Shown here one piece after another: positions 38,870 through 48,740 of a DNA stretch of 64,000 nucleotides. Within the stretch, counting starts at the first letter, position 1. Every line of letters begins with the position of its first letter. The notes beneath the pieces were generated by a model, which was given only the letters and a program-made list of their open reading frames with translations, made no database searches and had not been told where the DNA came from. The position numbers were made by a program, and so were the translations under genes. The stretch is from assembly GCA_963971225.1 (NCBI GenBank), contig OZ020269.1, positions 94,640,540-94,704,539 of the forward strand, written 5' to 3'. The DNA comes from Melieria omissa. Taxonomy: Eukaryota > Arthropoda > Insecta > Diptera > Ulidiidae.

Positions 38870-39055
38870 CATACCCAGTAGACGTACTGGCACAACAACA
38901 ACACTACTAGTACTGGCACGAACTAAGGAAAATATGTCGTAGCACATACATCATCCAAAAAGTCATTCAAGACAACAACCAGCAGCAATGAATGCATAGA
39001 GAGCGCTCTTCACAACCCAGTAATAAATTTTCACATACGGAGGCAAAGGTTTGTT
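38870..39055. mobile_element. Diverged SINE-like tail, relative of 41763-42105
   Basis: Shares, in order, TTTCATAC-CCAGTAG, ACAACAACAACAC, a variable part and AACCCAGTAATAAA followed by TTTCACATA and GAGGC, with the tail of the tRNA-derived repeat at 41763-42105. The tRNA-like head is not visible in this copy. Confidence 0.55.
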
Positions 39056-39157
39056 CTTCAGCTTGAGGAGTCTTTTGGACACTTATTTCTCTAGGATTTA
39101 AAACCGGTTTGCTGGCATAGTCTCCTGTACTGTTGGTCCATTTTTGTTTCGCTGGCG

Positions 39158-39556
39158 CTACAACCGTTTAGCGGTCTTGGCCGAATCCAAACGAGCGCGC
39201 CAGCCGGTTCAGTCCTGTGCTTGCTGGCGCCAGTTGGAGATTTCAAGCGTCGACAGGTGCTGCGACACTTGGTCTTTCCAAGTGTCTTTCCTTTCCGTAG
39301 ATGAGGACGTCCCCTTCCGCGGCGTCCACCTGAGGGTACCGTCTCGTAGACTCGCCTTGCCGGAGCCTCTTCAGCGCTGTATTTTTATGCGCTTGACTAT
39401 GTCCATGTCGATGTACAGCTCATACAGCTCGTTGTCCCATCCTATACGGTACTCATCACCCACGCGGAGCGGACCGAAGACTTTGCGGAGTATCTTTTTC
39501 CCGAACGCTCACGCTCAAGACACGTTCATCGGTGGTCGACAACGTCCAGGACTCAG
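39158..39556 (-). pseudogene. LINE reverse transcriptase C-terminal fragment
   Basis: Minus-strand reading starts TESWTLSTTDERVLSV, then KILRKVFGPLRVGDEYRIGWDNELYELY (shown as KILRKVFGPLRVGDEYRIG and WDNELYELY), then IVKRIKIQR. It ends with TWKDQVSQHLSTLEISNWRQ and DSAKTAKRL-stop. This is the C-terminal tail of an insect non-LTR retrotransposon polymerase (the GAESWTL...RIGWDNELYELY...NWRQ type). At least one frameshift and a stop inside QAQD-stop-TGW show it is dead. The catalytic core is absent. It is antisense to mbl in intron A-B. Confidence 0.85.
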
Positions 39557-40137
39557 TACCACTGTTGGTCCATTGCTCGTCAAAATTTTGGTCTACCTTA
39601 TTCCTTAGTTATTCTTGTGTCTTGACAGTCCACCAAATGGTTCAAGGCAAGGAACAAGGGGTTTGTTCAGAAGATTACGACAATGCTTCTCAAGTTTTAA
39701 GGGGGTAGCGTAGACTTTTAGAGCCTAAGAAAAGTTTGACGAATCGTATACACCAAAAGTTTTCCGGCGTTGCCTCCATTACTTAGATTTTAGTCTTAAA
39801 GATAGTAGCTTACTTTCCCATAAGGGAGCATTTTTGAAATCTTGGGCCTTATACGCCTCTACGTTTCCATCTTCCAATTTGGATCCATCCGTATATCAGA
39901 TATGGAAACCTAGAACAGAAATAAACCAACATCTCCAAGTTTGTATGTCCGAATCACAAACTTCTTGTGAAAATTTCTTGGTGAATTTCACCTCAAGTGT
40001 TGTCGAGGGTTCAAAATATTGAGCCATTTTTTAATCGCTCGTATATTCCGCTAAATCATTGACAAAACAAATTACATGATATCTTTAACTTTACTCTTTA
40101 ATTTTATCTTTAATTTTACTTTCAATCAATTTTGCAG
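39557..40137. other. mbl intron A-B end, with 3' splice site
   Basis: Single-copy intron. From 40085 it is a pyrimidine-rich tract (TTACTCTTTAATTTTATCTTT... TTTTGCAG) leading to the AG at 40136-40137. Confidence 0.7.
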
Positions 40138-40323
40138 GCTACAAATCCCTACCTACCTGGCATTCCGGCCAACACATACCATAGTCCATATTTTGCGACC
40201 GGACCTTTAGTGCCTGCATTATTAGGACCAGATCCATCGGCTGTGGCCTCACAGCTGGGGCCCGTCGTGCCACAAGCGGTGCAAGTGGCACAACAGAAAA
40301 TTCCCCGATCCGATCGATTAGAG
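40138..40323 (+). CDS. mbl: muscleblind exon B: inter-finger linker
   Basis: Encodes 62 residues in phase 0, beginning ATNPYLPGIPANTYHSPYF, passing through GPLVPALLGPDPSA and SQLGPVVPQAVQVAQQKIPR, and ending SDRLE. This is the proline-rich linker between the two tandem CCCH pairs of muscleblind/MBNL proteins. The terminal RLE joins directly to the VCRE start of exon C, the same junction as in the family generally. Borders: TTTTGCAG before GCT, and GAG followed by GTAAGT. It has no fingers of its own, and skipping it keeps the reading frame (186 nt). Confidence 0.96.
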
Positions 40324-41760
40324 GTAAGTCAGGCATTGCTCTATACTCCAACAACCGTACAAATGTACAGCAATTCGCATTTCTTATTTTTCTATTGAAT
40401 ATTTTTTTAATAATTTATTTATAATTGTACTTTGTTTTTTCAATTAATTAAAAACAACAACAAAATTAAAAAACAATCCGAATAACAATTTGACAATTTG
40501 TAAATGAATTGCATGAAATTTATATATATATATTTTTTTGATTCCAAATTGTTTTTGTTGCTTTTGTGAAAATTTTGTTTGTTTATGTTAAAAAATTACA
40601 AAAACCATAAAACTTGAAAATAATAAAAAAATACGTTATGCTTTTTATGAAATTAACAAATTTGTCTTATGTATCGTTTATTTTATTTGATTTTTGTATT
40701 TATTATTTTTGTTGTAAGTATTATTGTATTGAGTTGTAGTGTCTATAATTTAAAATTTCATTTGAGTGAAAATCAAATTGATGTTGTTTTTGTTGCCAAT
40801 AATAACGATTTTTCAGCTTTTATTACTGAAGCAAACAAAAAAAAAATAAAACCAAACCAAATGACTTTAATTACATTTGAACAAAATCAACGTTTGGTAA
40901 TGAAAGAAAATTTGAAAATATTTTTTTTAATAATATTGAACACACATTCGTATTTTTGTTACCAAAAAACTGAATAAAATTTCTATATTTTCAAAAGAAA
41001 AATAAATTTTTTATTGATTTAATATTTTTAGTACTTAAACCATCACAAGTTTTTGTTACAAACTTCATTTTGGTTTTTCCTGATTTCTATGCAAAATGCG
41101 TCACCCCCCAAAAAAAACACAGGACTTCAAAACTTTACATTTTAATAATTTTTGTTTTTTGGTTTTTTTTATAATAAAAATATAATAATAATAATTCAAA
41201 CAAAACCCAACCAAATGCGCTGCTTGTCCCCGTTTTTAGTTGACTTTTTTATGACATTGCACGCAACTCTGTGCGCGCTCTTTTGCTGCAACTACGCAAA
41301 AGCTTTCGCCCTCAGCTCCTCCTCAACAGCAGAACAGAAAGCAGCAGCAGCAGCCAATTTTATTAAAAAATTGCAAACCAATATTTTATTTGCTAACCAA
41401 TGCCAAATTATTCTCCACAATCAATGTAAATAATTTTATACACACAGTACTCAGAATGAACGGCAAACAGCAAGCAAAGAAAAACAAAACAACAATTAAA
41501 TAAAACTAAAAAAATCAATAATAAAAACTACACAATCTTTCAGTTACTGGCCCCTTCCCCCCTGCTACCAACTGTACATAATAACTACATGGTTTTACAA
41601 TTTTTATTTCAATTGATTTATTTTTAAAACAAACATTAAACCCAATGTGCACTTTTGAATGGAAAAATATTTTATATTTGAATTGAATTGAATTTCGAAT
41701 TAAGAGAACTTATACTGCTTCATCCCAAATTAAACCAAAAATTACAAAAAATTAAGTATT
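40324..41760. other. mbl intron B-C, AT-rich
   Basis: The donor GTAAGT starts at 40324. Unspliced, the frame continues for 24 codons (VSQALLYTPTTVQ...) to TGA at 40396-40398. The rest is AT-rich with several AATAAA words (for example near 40973). The 102-codon frame at 40669 is hydrophobic AT-rich chance sequence with no family resemblance. Confidence 0.6.
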
Positions 41761-41762
41761 TA

Positions 41763-42105
41763 AGGTCAGCCGCCTTGGAAGCCCAGTGCAAAGTACTACC
41801 CTCCCGGAGGTCGTGGGTTCGATTCCTACCTCGCTTGGTTCTTTAATACTTTCCCAAATTTTCAATTGTTCCTTCTTTCTAATTGTTCAGAATTACCCAA
41901 TGAAATCCTTTAGAAGCGTGTTTCCACTCCCATTCCTACGCAATCAGTTGAGATGATGATATGAAAAGCTTGCAGCAGATTTTCATATCCAGTAGCCATA
42001 CATCAACAACAACACCACGAAGCAGTGAATAATTGAATAATATCGCAAAGCATGAATCAATCAACCCAGTAATAAACTTTCACATAAAGAGGCATCTTTC
42101 CTAGG
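41763..42105 (+). mobile_element. tRNA-derived SINE candidate
   Basis: The head at about 41763-41840 contains an exact RNA polymerase III B-box (GGTTCGATTCC, 41816-41826) within a T-arm-like GTGGG/CCTAC stem, preceded by an A-box-like TGGAAGCCCAGTG at 41775. A non-tRNA body follows, ending ACAACAACAACACC and CCCAGTAATAAACTTTCACA. The tail recurs in diverged form at 38870-39055, so it is dispersed. It does not fold as a convincing complete tRNA, so it is called a SINE rather than a tRNA gene. Confidence 0.6.
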
Positions 42106-42114
42106 GGGGGATGA

Positions 42115-42282
42115 CAGAATGTAACGCCATGTGGAAATTTAGAGGAGAAAGAAACACCTAATCACTTCCTCTGTCACTGCCCAGCTTTGGCAAGGGCAAG
42201 ATTTAAGTCTCTGGGGAACCACTTCCTTACCTGTTTGACCGAATGCTCGATAGTAAATCTGGGAACCTTCTTGGATACCTAA
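42115..42282 (+). pseudogene. LINE 3' fragment: C-terminal CCHC-type tail
   Basis: The frame reads QNVTPCGNLEEKETPNHFLC, then HCPALARARFKSLGNHFL, then TCLTEC and GTFLDT-stop. The ETPNHFLCHCPALARARF segment is the zinc-binding tail found after the RNase H region of Jockey/R1/I-like insect LINEs. Only the last 55 codons remain and nothing upstream is open. Confidence 0.75.
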
Positions 42283-42639
42283 ATTCTACCGGGTGGATTT
42301 AGTCATACGACTAACCAAGCTTAGTTTCGGTGAGCATGTGGTATCAAAACGGCGTCTATGCGCTAATTGTGACTTGCAGGGCGATATCTGTGAGTCAGTC
42401 ACTTCAACCAACCAACCAACCCCATATTCAAGAACTTCTAGAGATAGTTTAATCACCCATCCTGGCCGAACTTTAATCGATTAATGTCAGCAAACTTGAT
42501 TGAGGCCCTTTGAACCCAAAGGGAATGAAGAAGAAACAATTGTCGAGTCTAGTAGATATTGGAACATTTCTCATCATAAGTAAAGCTGTAAGTTTCTATT
42601 TTTAAAAACATGCAAATCTCCTTGTCCATTAAAATTCAG

Positions 42640-42890
42640 CTTTTTTACCAGCTAAAATCACTTCCTGTCATACTGGAACTGACCAAAGCAGACCACTTAG
42701 TGGGTCCCTTTTCGTTACTCTGCTCGTGTTTAGCTATCCAAAAGTCAGCTATGACATAGTCTTCGGACATATTCATAGCATCTGCTATCTCTCCCACTTT
42801 GATTCGACGGTTATTTAGCATCTTTTGGTGAACTTGAGCAATGTCAGTGTGAATTGTCAGTGGTTCCTACCCACTTTCGCATCACATCAC
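42640..42890 (-). pseudogene. mariner-like transposase remnant (DNA-binding region)
   Basis: Minus-strand reading gives VGTTDNSHTDIAQVHQKMLN, then NRRIKVGEIADAMNMSEDYVI. This matches the second helix-turn-helix of mariner transposases (NRRxxVxEIAEAVxIS). The sequence after it drifts and reaches a stop near 42650. No catalytic block and no terminal repeats were found. Confidence 0.7.
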
Positions 42891-43430
42891 ATCACATCGC
42901 ATAAATAGTCACTGGGGTCTGTCTTTGAACGTAAGAATTGTTCATCGTCTCCTAAGTTGGTGCAGCCACGTTTAAAAAAAAATTTGATAAATGAAGGTGC
43001 AAACCAAAAAACCTATCATTGACCACTGCTCTATACTTGATTTCCAAACAAACATCGACTGATTCGAGCGATTGTCAAACAACAACTGCGCATCCAAAAT
43101 GGCTAACATTTTCTGTAGTACCTTTTGAAAGAGGCGTAAATAGATTTCCTACCTTTTGCAGCACTCTTCAGCTGCCATCTTCACATTGAGATTTAAAACT
43201 TTTCAGACCAACTTCGTACTTCAACAATTCCAAAGGCCATAGGCCATCGTCTCCTATTTAAGTATGCAAAAGCTTCACTCACTCTTCAAAGCTGGACACT
43301 GATACTGTATATGTTCTTTTCTTCTTCTTCTTCTATGCTTCTTCTTTTTCTTCTATGCATAGTTCACATTCAACTTTCTCAGTAAAGTTGAGCGAAGCTT
43401 TCGGTTACTCGTACAACTGATCCATTTCTT
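42891..43430. other. mbl intron B-C, single-copy
   Basis: May contain more decayed transposon sequence related to the mariner remnant, but nothing specific. A CTTCTTCTT run lies at 43320-43355. Confidence 0.35.
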
Positions 43431-44450
43431 TGATCCATTAGTAATGAAGTGAGCCAGCTCAGAGCTCTACAATTTAAACTAAGAATACAAAAATTACCAA
43501 ATTAAAATATTACAAAATAAAACAAAAATATTATAAAATAATAAAAAATATTGCTAACTAAAAAAATTTCAATTAATTTATACAAATTTTACTATTTCTA
43601 TGCTCAATTAGTAATGAAGTCAGCCAGCTCAGAGCTCTATGATTTAAACTAAAAATAAAAAACTAAAAAATTAAAATATTTCGAAATTAAAAAAACTAGT
43701 ACAAAATAAACGAAAAATATTTCTAACTAAAAAACTTTCAACTAATTTATAAAAAATTTACTATTTGTATGATCAATTAGTAAAAAAAGTCAGCCATCTT
43801 AAAGTTCTACGATTTAAACTAAAAATAAAATACTAAAAAATTTTAAAATATTTCGAAATTACGAAAAATATTGCAAACTAAACAAAAAATATTGCTAACT
43901 AAAACAATTGAAATTCATATTTAAAACATTTACTGTTTCTATGATCAATTAGTAATGAAGTCAGCCAGCTCAAAGATTTTCGATTTAAACTAAAAATAAA
44001 AAAACTAAAAAATTAAAATATTTCGAAATTAAAAAAAATATTACAAAATAATAAAAAATATTGCTAACTAAAAAATTGCAATTAATTTATAAAACATGTA
44101 CTATTTCTATGATCAATTGGTAAAGTCAGCCAGCTCAAAGCTCTACGATTTAAACTAAAAATAAAAAACTAAACTAATGAAAATATTTCGAAATGAAAAC
44201 AAATATTACAAAATAAACCAAAAATATTGCTAACTAAAAAATGTTAATTAATTTATTAAACATTTACTGTTTCTATGATCAATTAGTACTGAATTCAGCT
44301 AGCTCAGAGCTCTACGATATAAACTAAAAATACAAAAATTTAAAGAAAAATTCAAATATTACAAAATAAAAAATAATATTACAAAATAATAAAAAAATAT
44401 TGTTAACCAAAAAAATTTTAATTATTTAATTCAAAAAAAGATTAGTCAAT
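43430..44450. repeat. About 169-bp satellite, six copies
   Basis: The phrase CAATTAGTAATGAAGTCAGC with CAGCTCAGAGCTCTACGATT recurs with starts near 43441, 43611, 43780, 43952, 44120 and 44285, spacing 165-172 bp. Between these blocks the units are AT-rich (AAAATATTGCTAACTAAA, AATTAATTTATAAAACATTT). Intronic and non-coding. Confidence 0.93.
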
Positions 44451-44540
44451 AATTCAACAAAAAAGTGCACATTGGTCCTTTTTTCCCTTATAATTTTCCA
44501 GCGTCTTCAGCATTGACTCGTTGTAAGTCAATCAGCTGAT

Positions 44541-44680
44541 CAGTGGCGCACACAGGATTTCATTTTGGGGGGTTTTGCGTACAACTTTTGAGCCGAATAC
44601 CCTTCGAAACCATATTTTGTACCTGAAATTTTTGTGTTTGGGGCTTTGAACCCCCGAAATCCCCACTGTGTGCACCACTG
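44541..44680. mobile_element. hAT-type MITE, 140 bp, perfect 8-bp target duplication
   Basis: Left end CAGTGGCGCACACAG and right end (inverted) CAGTGGTGCACACAG differ at one of 15 bases. The exact duplication CAGCTGAT flanks it at 44533-44540 and 44681-44688. The interior forms a partial foldback with GGGG...CCCC runs. This is a non-autonomous hAT-like element. Relatives are at 6493 and 29745. Confidence 0.93.
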
Positions 44681-44688
44681 CAGCTGAT

Positions 44689-45390
44689 TTTAAACAGTGT
44701 TGCATTGGACGTCAAAAATTTTTGGTTTTATTTTTATTCATTTTTTTCTACTTTTCAGTCAGTTTTTATTTCAGCCGCAAACGTTTTCAATTGATGTTTA
44801 TTGTGAAGTTATGTTCTAACACCTGATTATTCAGTGCATCGTATGCTGAATCGTTTGCATTTTACTTTGCATTTTACATTCGTACTAAAAACAACAAAAA
44901 ATTTAAAAAAATCGAAAAAACAAATACCAAAAGCCAAAATGCTTTTCTTTGTTTTTTACGTTATTTGTTCAACTAATTCGCTGAAAATTCGCTGAAAAAA
45001 AATTATCGCGCCAATTGAAAAGCCCAGGCAAGTAAACGCCAGAAGCTGTTCCCCACTACTGACCACACAACTAATCATCAATTCGAGACAATTTGGATCT
45101 TACGTCACTAATACGAAATTGTTGTTGGCATGCAAATTTGTTACCGATTGAGACACGCTCCGCAGCCAATAATATCCAAATGCCAAAAAAACATAGAAAA
45201 ATTCTAACCAGCTCCCGCTTCACATTCTGCCGCCCGTATTGCAGAACTGTTGATCAAATTGTTGCAAAATTTGTTTAAACAAAATTAACAACAACCAAAA
45301 TTTATGAAGAAAATTTAAAACAAAAATAAATACAATTTGTTTTTGTAACGCTCAAAATTATACTCAAATTTCCTTCCATTGTTTCCTTCC
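44689..45390. other. mbl intron B-C, single-copy
   Basis: AT-rich intron with no recognised exon, RNA gene or transposon. Confidence 0.45.
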
Positions 45391-45660
45391 ACCACCAATG
45401 CCAACAACAACAACAACGACACCACCACCAACCACCACAACCACCACCAATCACCAAATCACCAACAACCACCACCAAATATCACCAAAAAAACCAACTA
45501 CAACAACACAATTACTACAACTACTCCAACAACAACCAACCAACCAACCAATGAACAACTGCCAACTTGCAACCCGCCAACTGCCAACTTGCAACCTGCC
45601 GCCAACTGCCAACGCCAACGCAACGCCAAAACCAATATCCACCAATTGCACCGCCAAATC
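45391..45660. repeat. CAA/CCA-rich low-complexity tract upstream of exon C
   Basis: ACAACAACAA, then ACCACCACC, then CCAACTGCCAACTTGCAACC-type repeats. Frames of 80-160 codons run through it on both strands, rich in Thr, Asn and Pro. One overlaps exon C out of frame, so it is an artefact. Confidence 0.85.
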
Positions 45661-45710
45661 GATACCGAACCGAAAAAAAAACAAACAAAATTCGCAAACG
45701 ATGCAATGCC
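45560..45710 (+). promoter_or_regulatory. YGCY cluster next to exon C 3' splice site
   Basis: Ten YGCY tetramers (TGCC or CGCC) lie within 151 nt: at 45560, 45575, 45582, 45597, 45600, 45607, 45613, 45624, 45652 and 45707. About two to three would be expected by chance. YGCY is the known core RNA target of Muscleblind/MBNL, and vertebrate MBNL proteins repress exons in their own transcripts by binding such sites upstream. Autoregulation of exon C inclusion is my inference. Confidence 0.5.
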
Positions 45711-45724
45711 GCAATTTTTTTTAG

Positions 45725-45958
45725 GTTTGCCGCGAATTCCTGCGCGGCGCCTGCAAGCGTGCGGAGTCCGAATGCCGGTTTGCGCATCCGCAGGAGAGCG
45801 TCGCCAGGCACGACGATGGTTCCATCACGGTGTGCATGGACGCCGTGAAGGGCAGATGCTCACGTGATCCCTGCCGCTACTTTCATCCCCCCTTGCACCT
45901 ACAGGCACAATTAAAAGCGGCGCAATCGCGCGCCACTGCTGTCGCTGCTGCAGCTGCG
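45725..45958 (+). CDS. mbl: muscleblind exon C: zinc fingers 3 and 4
   Basis: Encodes 78 residues in phase 0, beginning VCREFLRGACKRAESECRF. Finger 3 ligands are C2, C10, C17 and H21 (C-X7-C-X6-C-X3-H). Finger 4 ligands are C37, C45, C50 and H54 (C-X7-C-X4-C-X3-H) within VCMDAVKGRCSRDPCRYFHP. Then come the HLQAQLKAAQSRATAV helix and an alanine run. Both fingers are complete, so transcripts including this exon encode a four-finger protein like vertebrate MBNL; in Drosophila such isoforms exist besides two-finger ones. Borders: TTTTTTTTAG before GTT, and GCG followed by GTATGG, a weaker donor than those of exons A and B. Confidence 0.97.
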
Positions 45959-46034
45959 GTATGGCTATTTATATACAAAACAAATTCTAAACCAAAAAAA
46001 ATTTTACCAAAAATTCACTACTCAATTTAATAAA
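45959..46034 (+). other. In-frame read-through of exon C with AATAAA at the stop
   Basis: If the weak GTATGG donor is not used, the frame continues VWLFIYKTNSKPKK... for 23 codons to TAA at 46028-46030. An AATAAA hexamer (46029-46034) overlaps that stop. This could be a short intron-retention isoform ending here. A 3' end right at the stop would leave almost no UTR, so it may also be coincidence in AT-rich sequence. Confidence 0.25.
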
Positions 46035-46915
46035 AATTAAAAAAAATACTCGTTTTCGTTGTTCTTAACTAATTGCAAATAATTACGGCCAATTGCTATT
46101 GAAATGAATAATTTTGAATTGTTTGATTTTCATTTTCAACGTTTTTCTGTCTTTTATTGTATTTTCCTTTTCCTAAAGCGTTCGCTGCCAACTCACACTA
46201 ATATTAACTTGTTACGTTCAATTATGTTTTCTTTCGTATTTTCTCAATAAGTTTACGTTTATAAGTGTTGTTATTCATTTCCTACAAACAAACAAACAAA
46301 CAAACAAAGACTCTGCAAAAAGAAAACCAAACCAACTAACCGCAGCACTGACACCACACAACAACAGCAAAACTTTTCATATACAAATACATCTTAGCAT
46401 CTTTAGAATACTTTAAACTATTTTAGCAAAACCCTAAATATATATAGAAACAAATATTTTATATATCTGTGCTGTGATTTTCATTAGAAAGTTGCGTGCT
46501 GACAGCTTTAAAGCTTTGAATTTAAATTTAAATTGATTTAAAATTAAGAAAAATGTGTCATGACAAACTCAAATACATTTACAACAACACACTGTACAGA
46601 AGAGAGAATATTTGATGATATAAGCGATTATATTTTGAAACAATTTCAAGTGACTATTTGATTTTATAACTCACTTGGTATGATGTAAGAAGCCACTTGG
46701 TGAAAGTTTCTTAAGTCAATTGGGACATTTTCTCCGAAACTAGTAGTCTTCCCTTCCGTTTGAAATGTGTTTTATAACGCATCTACAACACAAAAACATT
46801 GTTGCATATTGCATGGAATTGTGGTATCACAATGGTCCATATAGGCCTAAATGTGTCCCATACTTCTCACACACAGACAAACTCGCTTTTGACATGAAAG
46901 AAATCAATGAGGTAT
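46035..46915. other. Downstream intron or flank of exon C
   Basis: AT-rich with a (CAAA)n run at 46286-46308. No terminal mbl exon is recognised. Confidence 0.4.
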
Positions 46916-46917
46916 AG

Positions 46918-47275
46918 TCGGCCTACATACTTCTTCCAAAGATCAGCCAAGATCTTCATTGAATTTAATGGAAATGGGATTGAAGATATTCGAAACATAA
47001 ATTTATTGTTTTTAACTGAATATTCTTCTTTTACATTCTTCGGTCTACATACTTCTTCCAAAGAACATTTGTCTTTTACATTCTTCGGTCTGCATACTTC
47101 ATTGGAAGAAGAATGTAAAAGAAGAATGTTCGGTCTGCATACTTCTTTGGAAGAAGAATGTAGAAGAAAAATGTTCAATAAAAAGCAATACATTTTTATT
47201 TCGAAGATCTTCAATTCCATTTCCATGAATTTCAATGAAGACTGATGGCTGTTCTTTAAAGAATTCCACACTCAG
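46918..47275. repeat. About 350-bp imperfect inverted repeat (foldback hairpin)
   Basis: The left arm (about 46925-47040) and right arm (about 47140-47275) pair over more than 100 bp: TCTTCATTGAATTTAATGGA pairs with the inverse of the right-arm TTCCATGAATTTCAATGAAGA region, and ATTCTTCTTTTACATTCTTC with the inverse of GAAGAATGTAGAAG. The centre holds repeated GGTCTGCATACTTC and GGAAGAAGAATGTA units. Because of the symmetry both strands give similar open frames (about 112 and 134 codons), which are not genes. It could be a foldback transposon relic or a hairpin-RNA locus. Confidence 0.75.
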
Positions 47276-47593
47276 CTTTGGTGGAATCTGCGGCAACATG
47301 TTGTTCACCACTTATGTCCTTACGACTGTTTTTAGAACACATACACCTATCATAAATAAACAATCATCACCATTAACTTGGTGCATCAATTAATGAATTG
47401 TTTCGATAAAAGTTGTACCAAGTTTAAAACAAAACTTCCTGCTGGTTCTTTCTTAGATGCTCAATTTACTACCGATGACAGAAACTCACTGTCACTTCAG
47501 ACGCAATAACTTTGCTTGCAATGAATTAATTGTTATGAAATGTATCCCTTTATATAGGTGAAAGAATATCAAACTGTATCTTTTAAAATTTTA
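47276..47593. other. Flank, single-copy
   Basis: Nothing is recognised. Confidence 0.3.
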
Positions 47594-48740
47594 GTCAGTA
47601 ACGGAACCAATTCGAATTCTGATTCGAACTTCCGAATTTCAACTCTTCATAAACTGTAGCAGATCCAACAACCCAGATGCTGCTTCTCATTCGATCTTCA
47701 AACCAATTCGTATTCTTGCTTGAGCTTAGCAGATTCGACAGAAAAAATTATGCTTTAGAATTAATTTCCAAATTCTCAAATTCTTGGTAAAGTGTTCAAT
47801 CAGATCTGCTTCCGACTCGATCTTCCTTCAATAAACCAATTTAAACTCTTGGTAAAGTTTATCAGATGCAATAACCCAATTATTGTTTTTGAGTCTATCT
47901 TCAAACCAATTCGCATTCTTGCTTAAGTTCAGCACATTCGATACCACAATTTCTGCTTCAGACTTAATCTTCTTAGGGTTCCTAGGCCAACTCAAATTCT
48001 TGATAAAGTGTAGCAGATCGATCTTTCGATAAGATCTGCTTCAGCCTCGATCTTCCTTCAATAAACTAATTTGAACTCTTGATAAAGTTTAGCAGATCCA
48101 ATAACCCAGTTTTTGCTTCTAATTTGATCATCAAACTATTTCGTATTCTTGCTTAAGTTTAGCAGATTCGATACCACAAATTCTGCTTCAGACTTGATGA
48201 TCATAGGCTTCTTAGCCTAATTTGAATTCTTGATAAAGGGTAACACATCGATCTTTCAATCAGATCTGCTTCTGACTCGATTTTACTGTAATAAACCAAT
48301 TGGGACTCTTGATGAAAGTTAGCAAATCTAAAGACCCAGACGCTGCTTCTGATTCGATCTTCAAACCAATGTATTCTTGCTTGAGCTTAGCAGATTCGAT
48401 TGAAAAAACTCTTCAGATTTGATCTTCTAAGGCTTCCTAAACCACTTCAAATTCTTCAATTTAGCTATCGATCAAAATTTGCTTCACACTTGAACTTCCT
48501 TCAATAAAAAAAATTGGACTCACGATAAAGTTTAGCAAATCCAGTAACCCAGTTACTATTTCTTAATCGATCTTTGAACCATTTCGTATTTTTGCTTCAG
48601 TTCAGGAGACTCGATAGCACAAATTCTTCAAACTTGACTTGTCAAGCTTTCTATGCCAATTCAAATTCTTCATAAAGCGAGCAAATCAAGCTATCGTTCA
48701 AAATCTGCTTCAGACTCCGTTACGCTTTAATACACAAAAT
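47594..48740. repeat. About 220-bp tandem array, first block
   Basis: The phrase TTCGTATTCTTGCTTAAG, or a close variant, recurs at about 47711, 47914, 48144, 48372 and 48587 (spacing 203-230 bp). Each unit also has GCTTCWGACTCGATCTTCC, TTCAATAAACCAATTTGAAC and GATAAAGTTTAGCAGATCC blocks. The units are clearly diverged. The same family resumes at 50430. Confidence 0.9.

Noticed and set aside
40669..40977. 102-codon frame with hydrophobic start in intron B-C
   Set aside because: AT-rich chance frame starting from a Leu/Tyr/Phe-rich stretch; no family match and no splice signals.
41763..41840. Genuine tRNA gene
   Set aside because: T-arm and B-box are good but the anticodon and acceptor stems do not form convincingly; a SINE head is more likely.
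45379..45867. 162-codon Thr/Asn/Pro-rich frame overlapping exon C
   Set aside because: It reads the CAA/CCA tract and then exon C out of its conserved frame; the muscleblind frame is unambiguous.
46867..47271. 134- and 112-codon frames on opposite strands
   Set aside because: Both arise from the inverted repeat, so they mirror each other; not genes.
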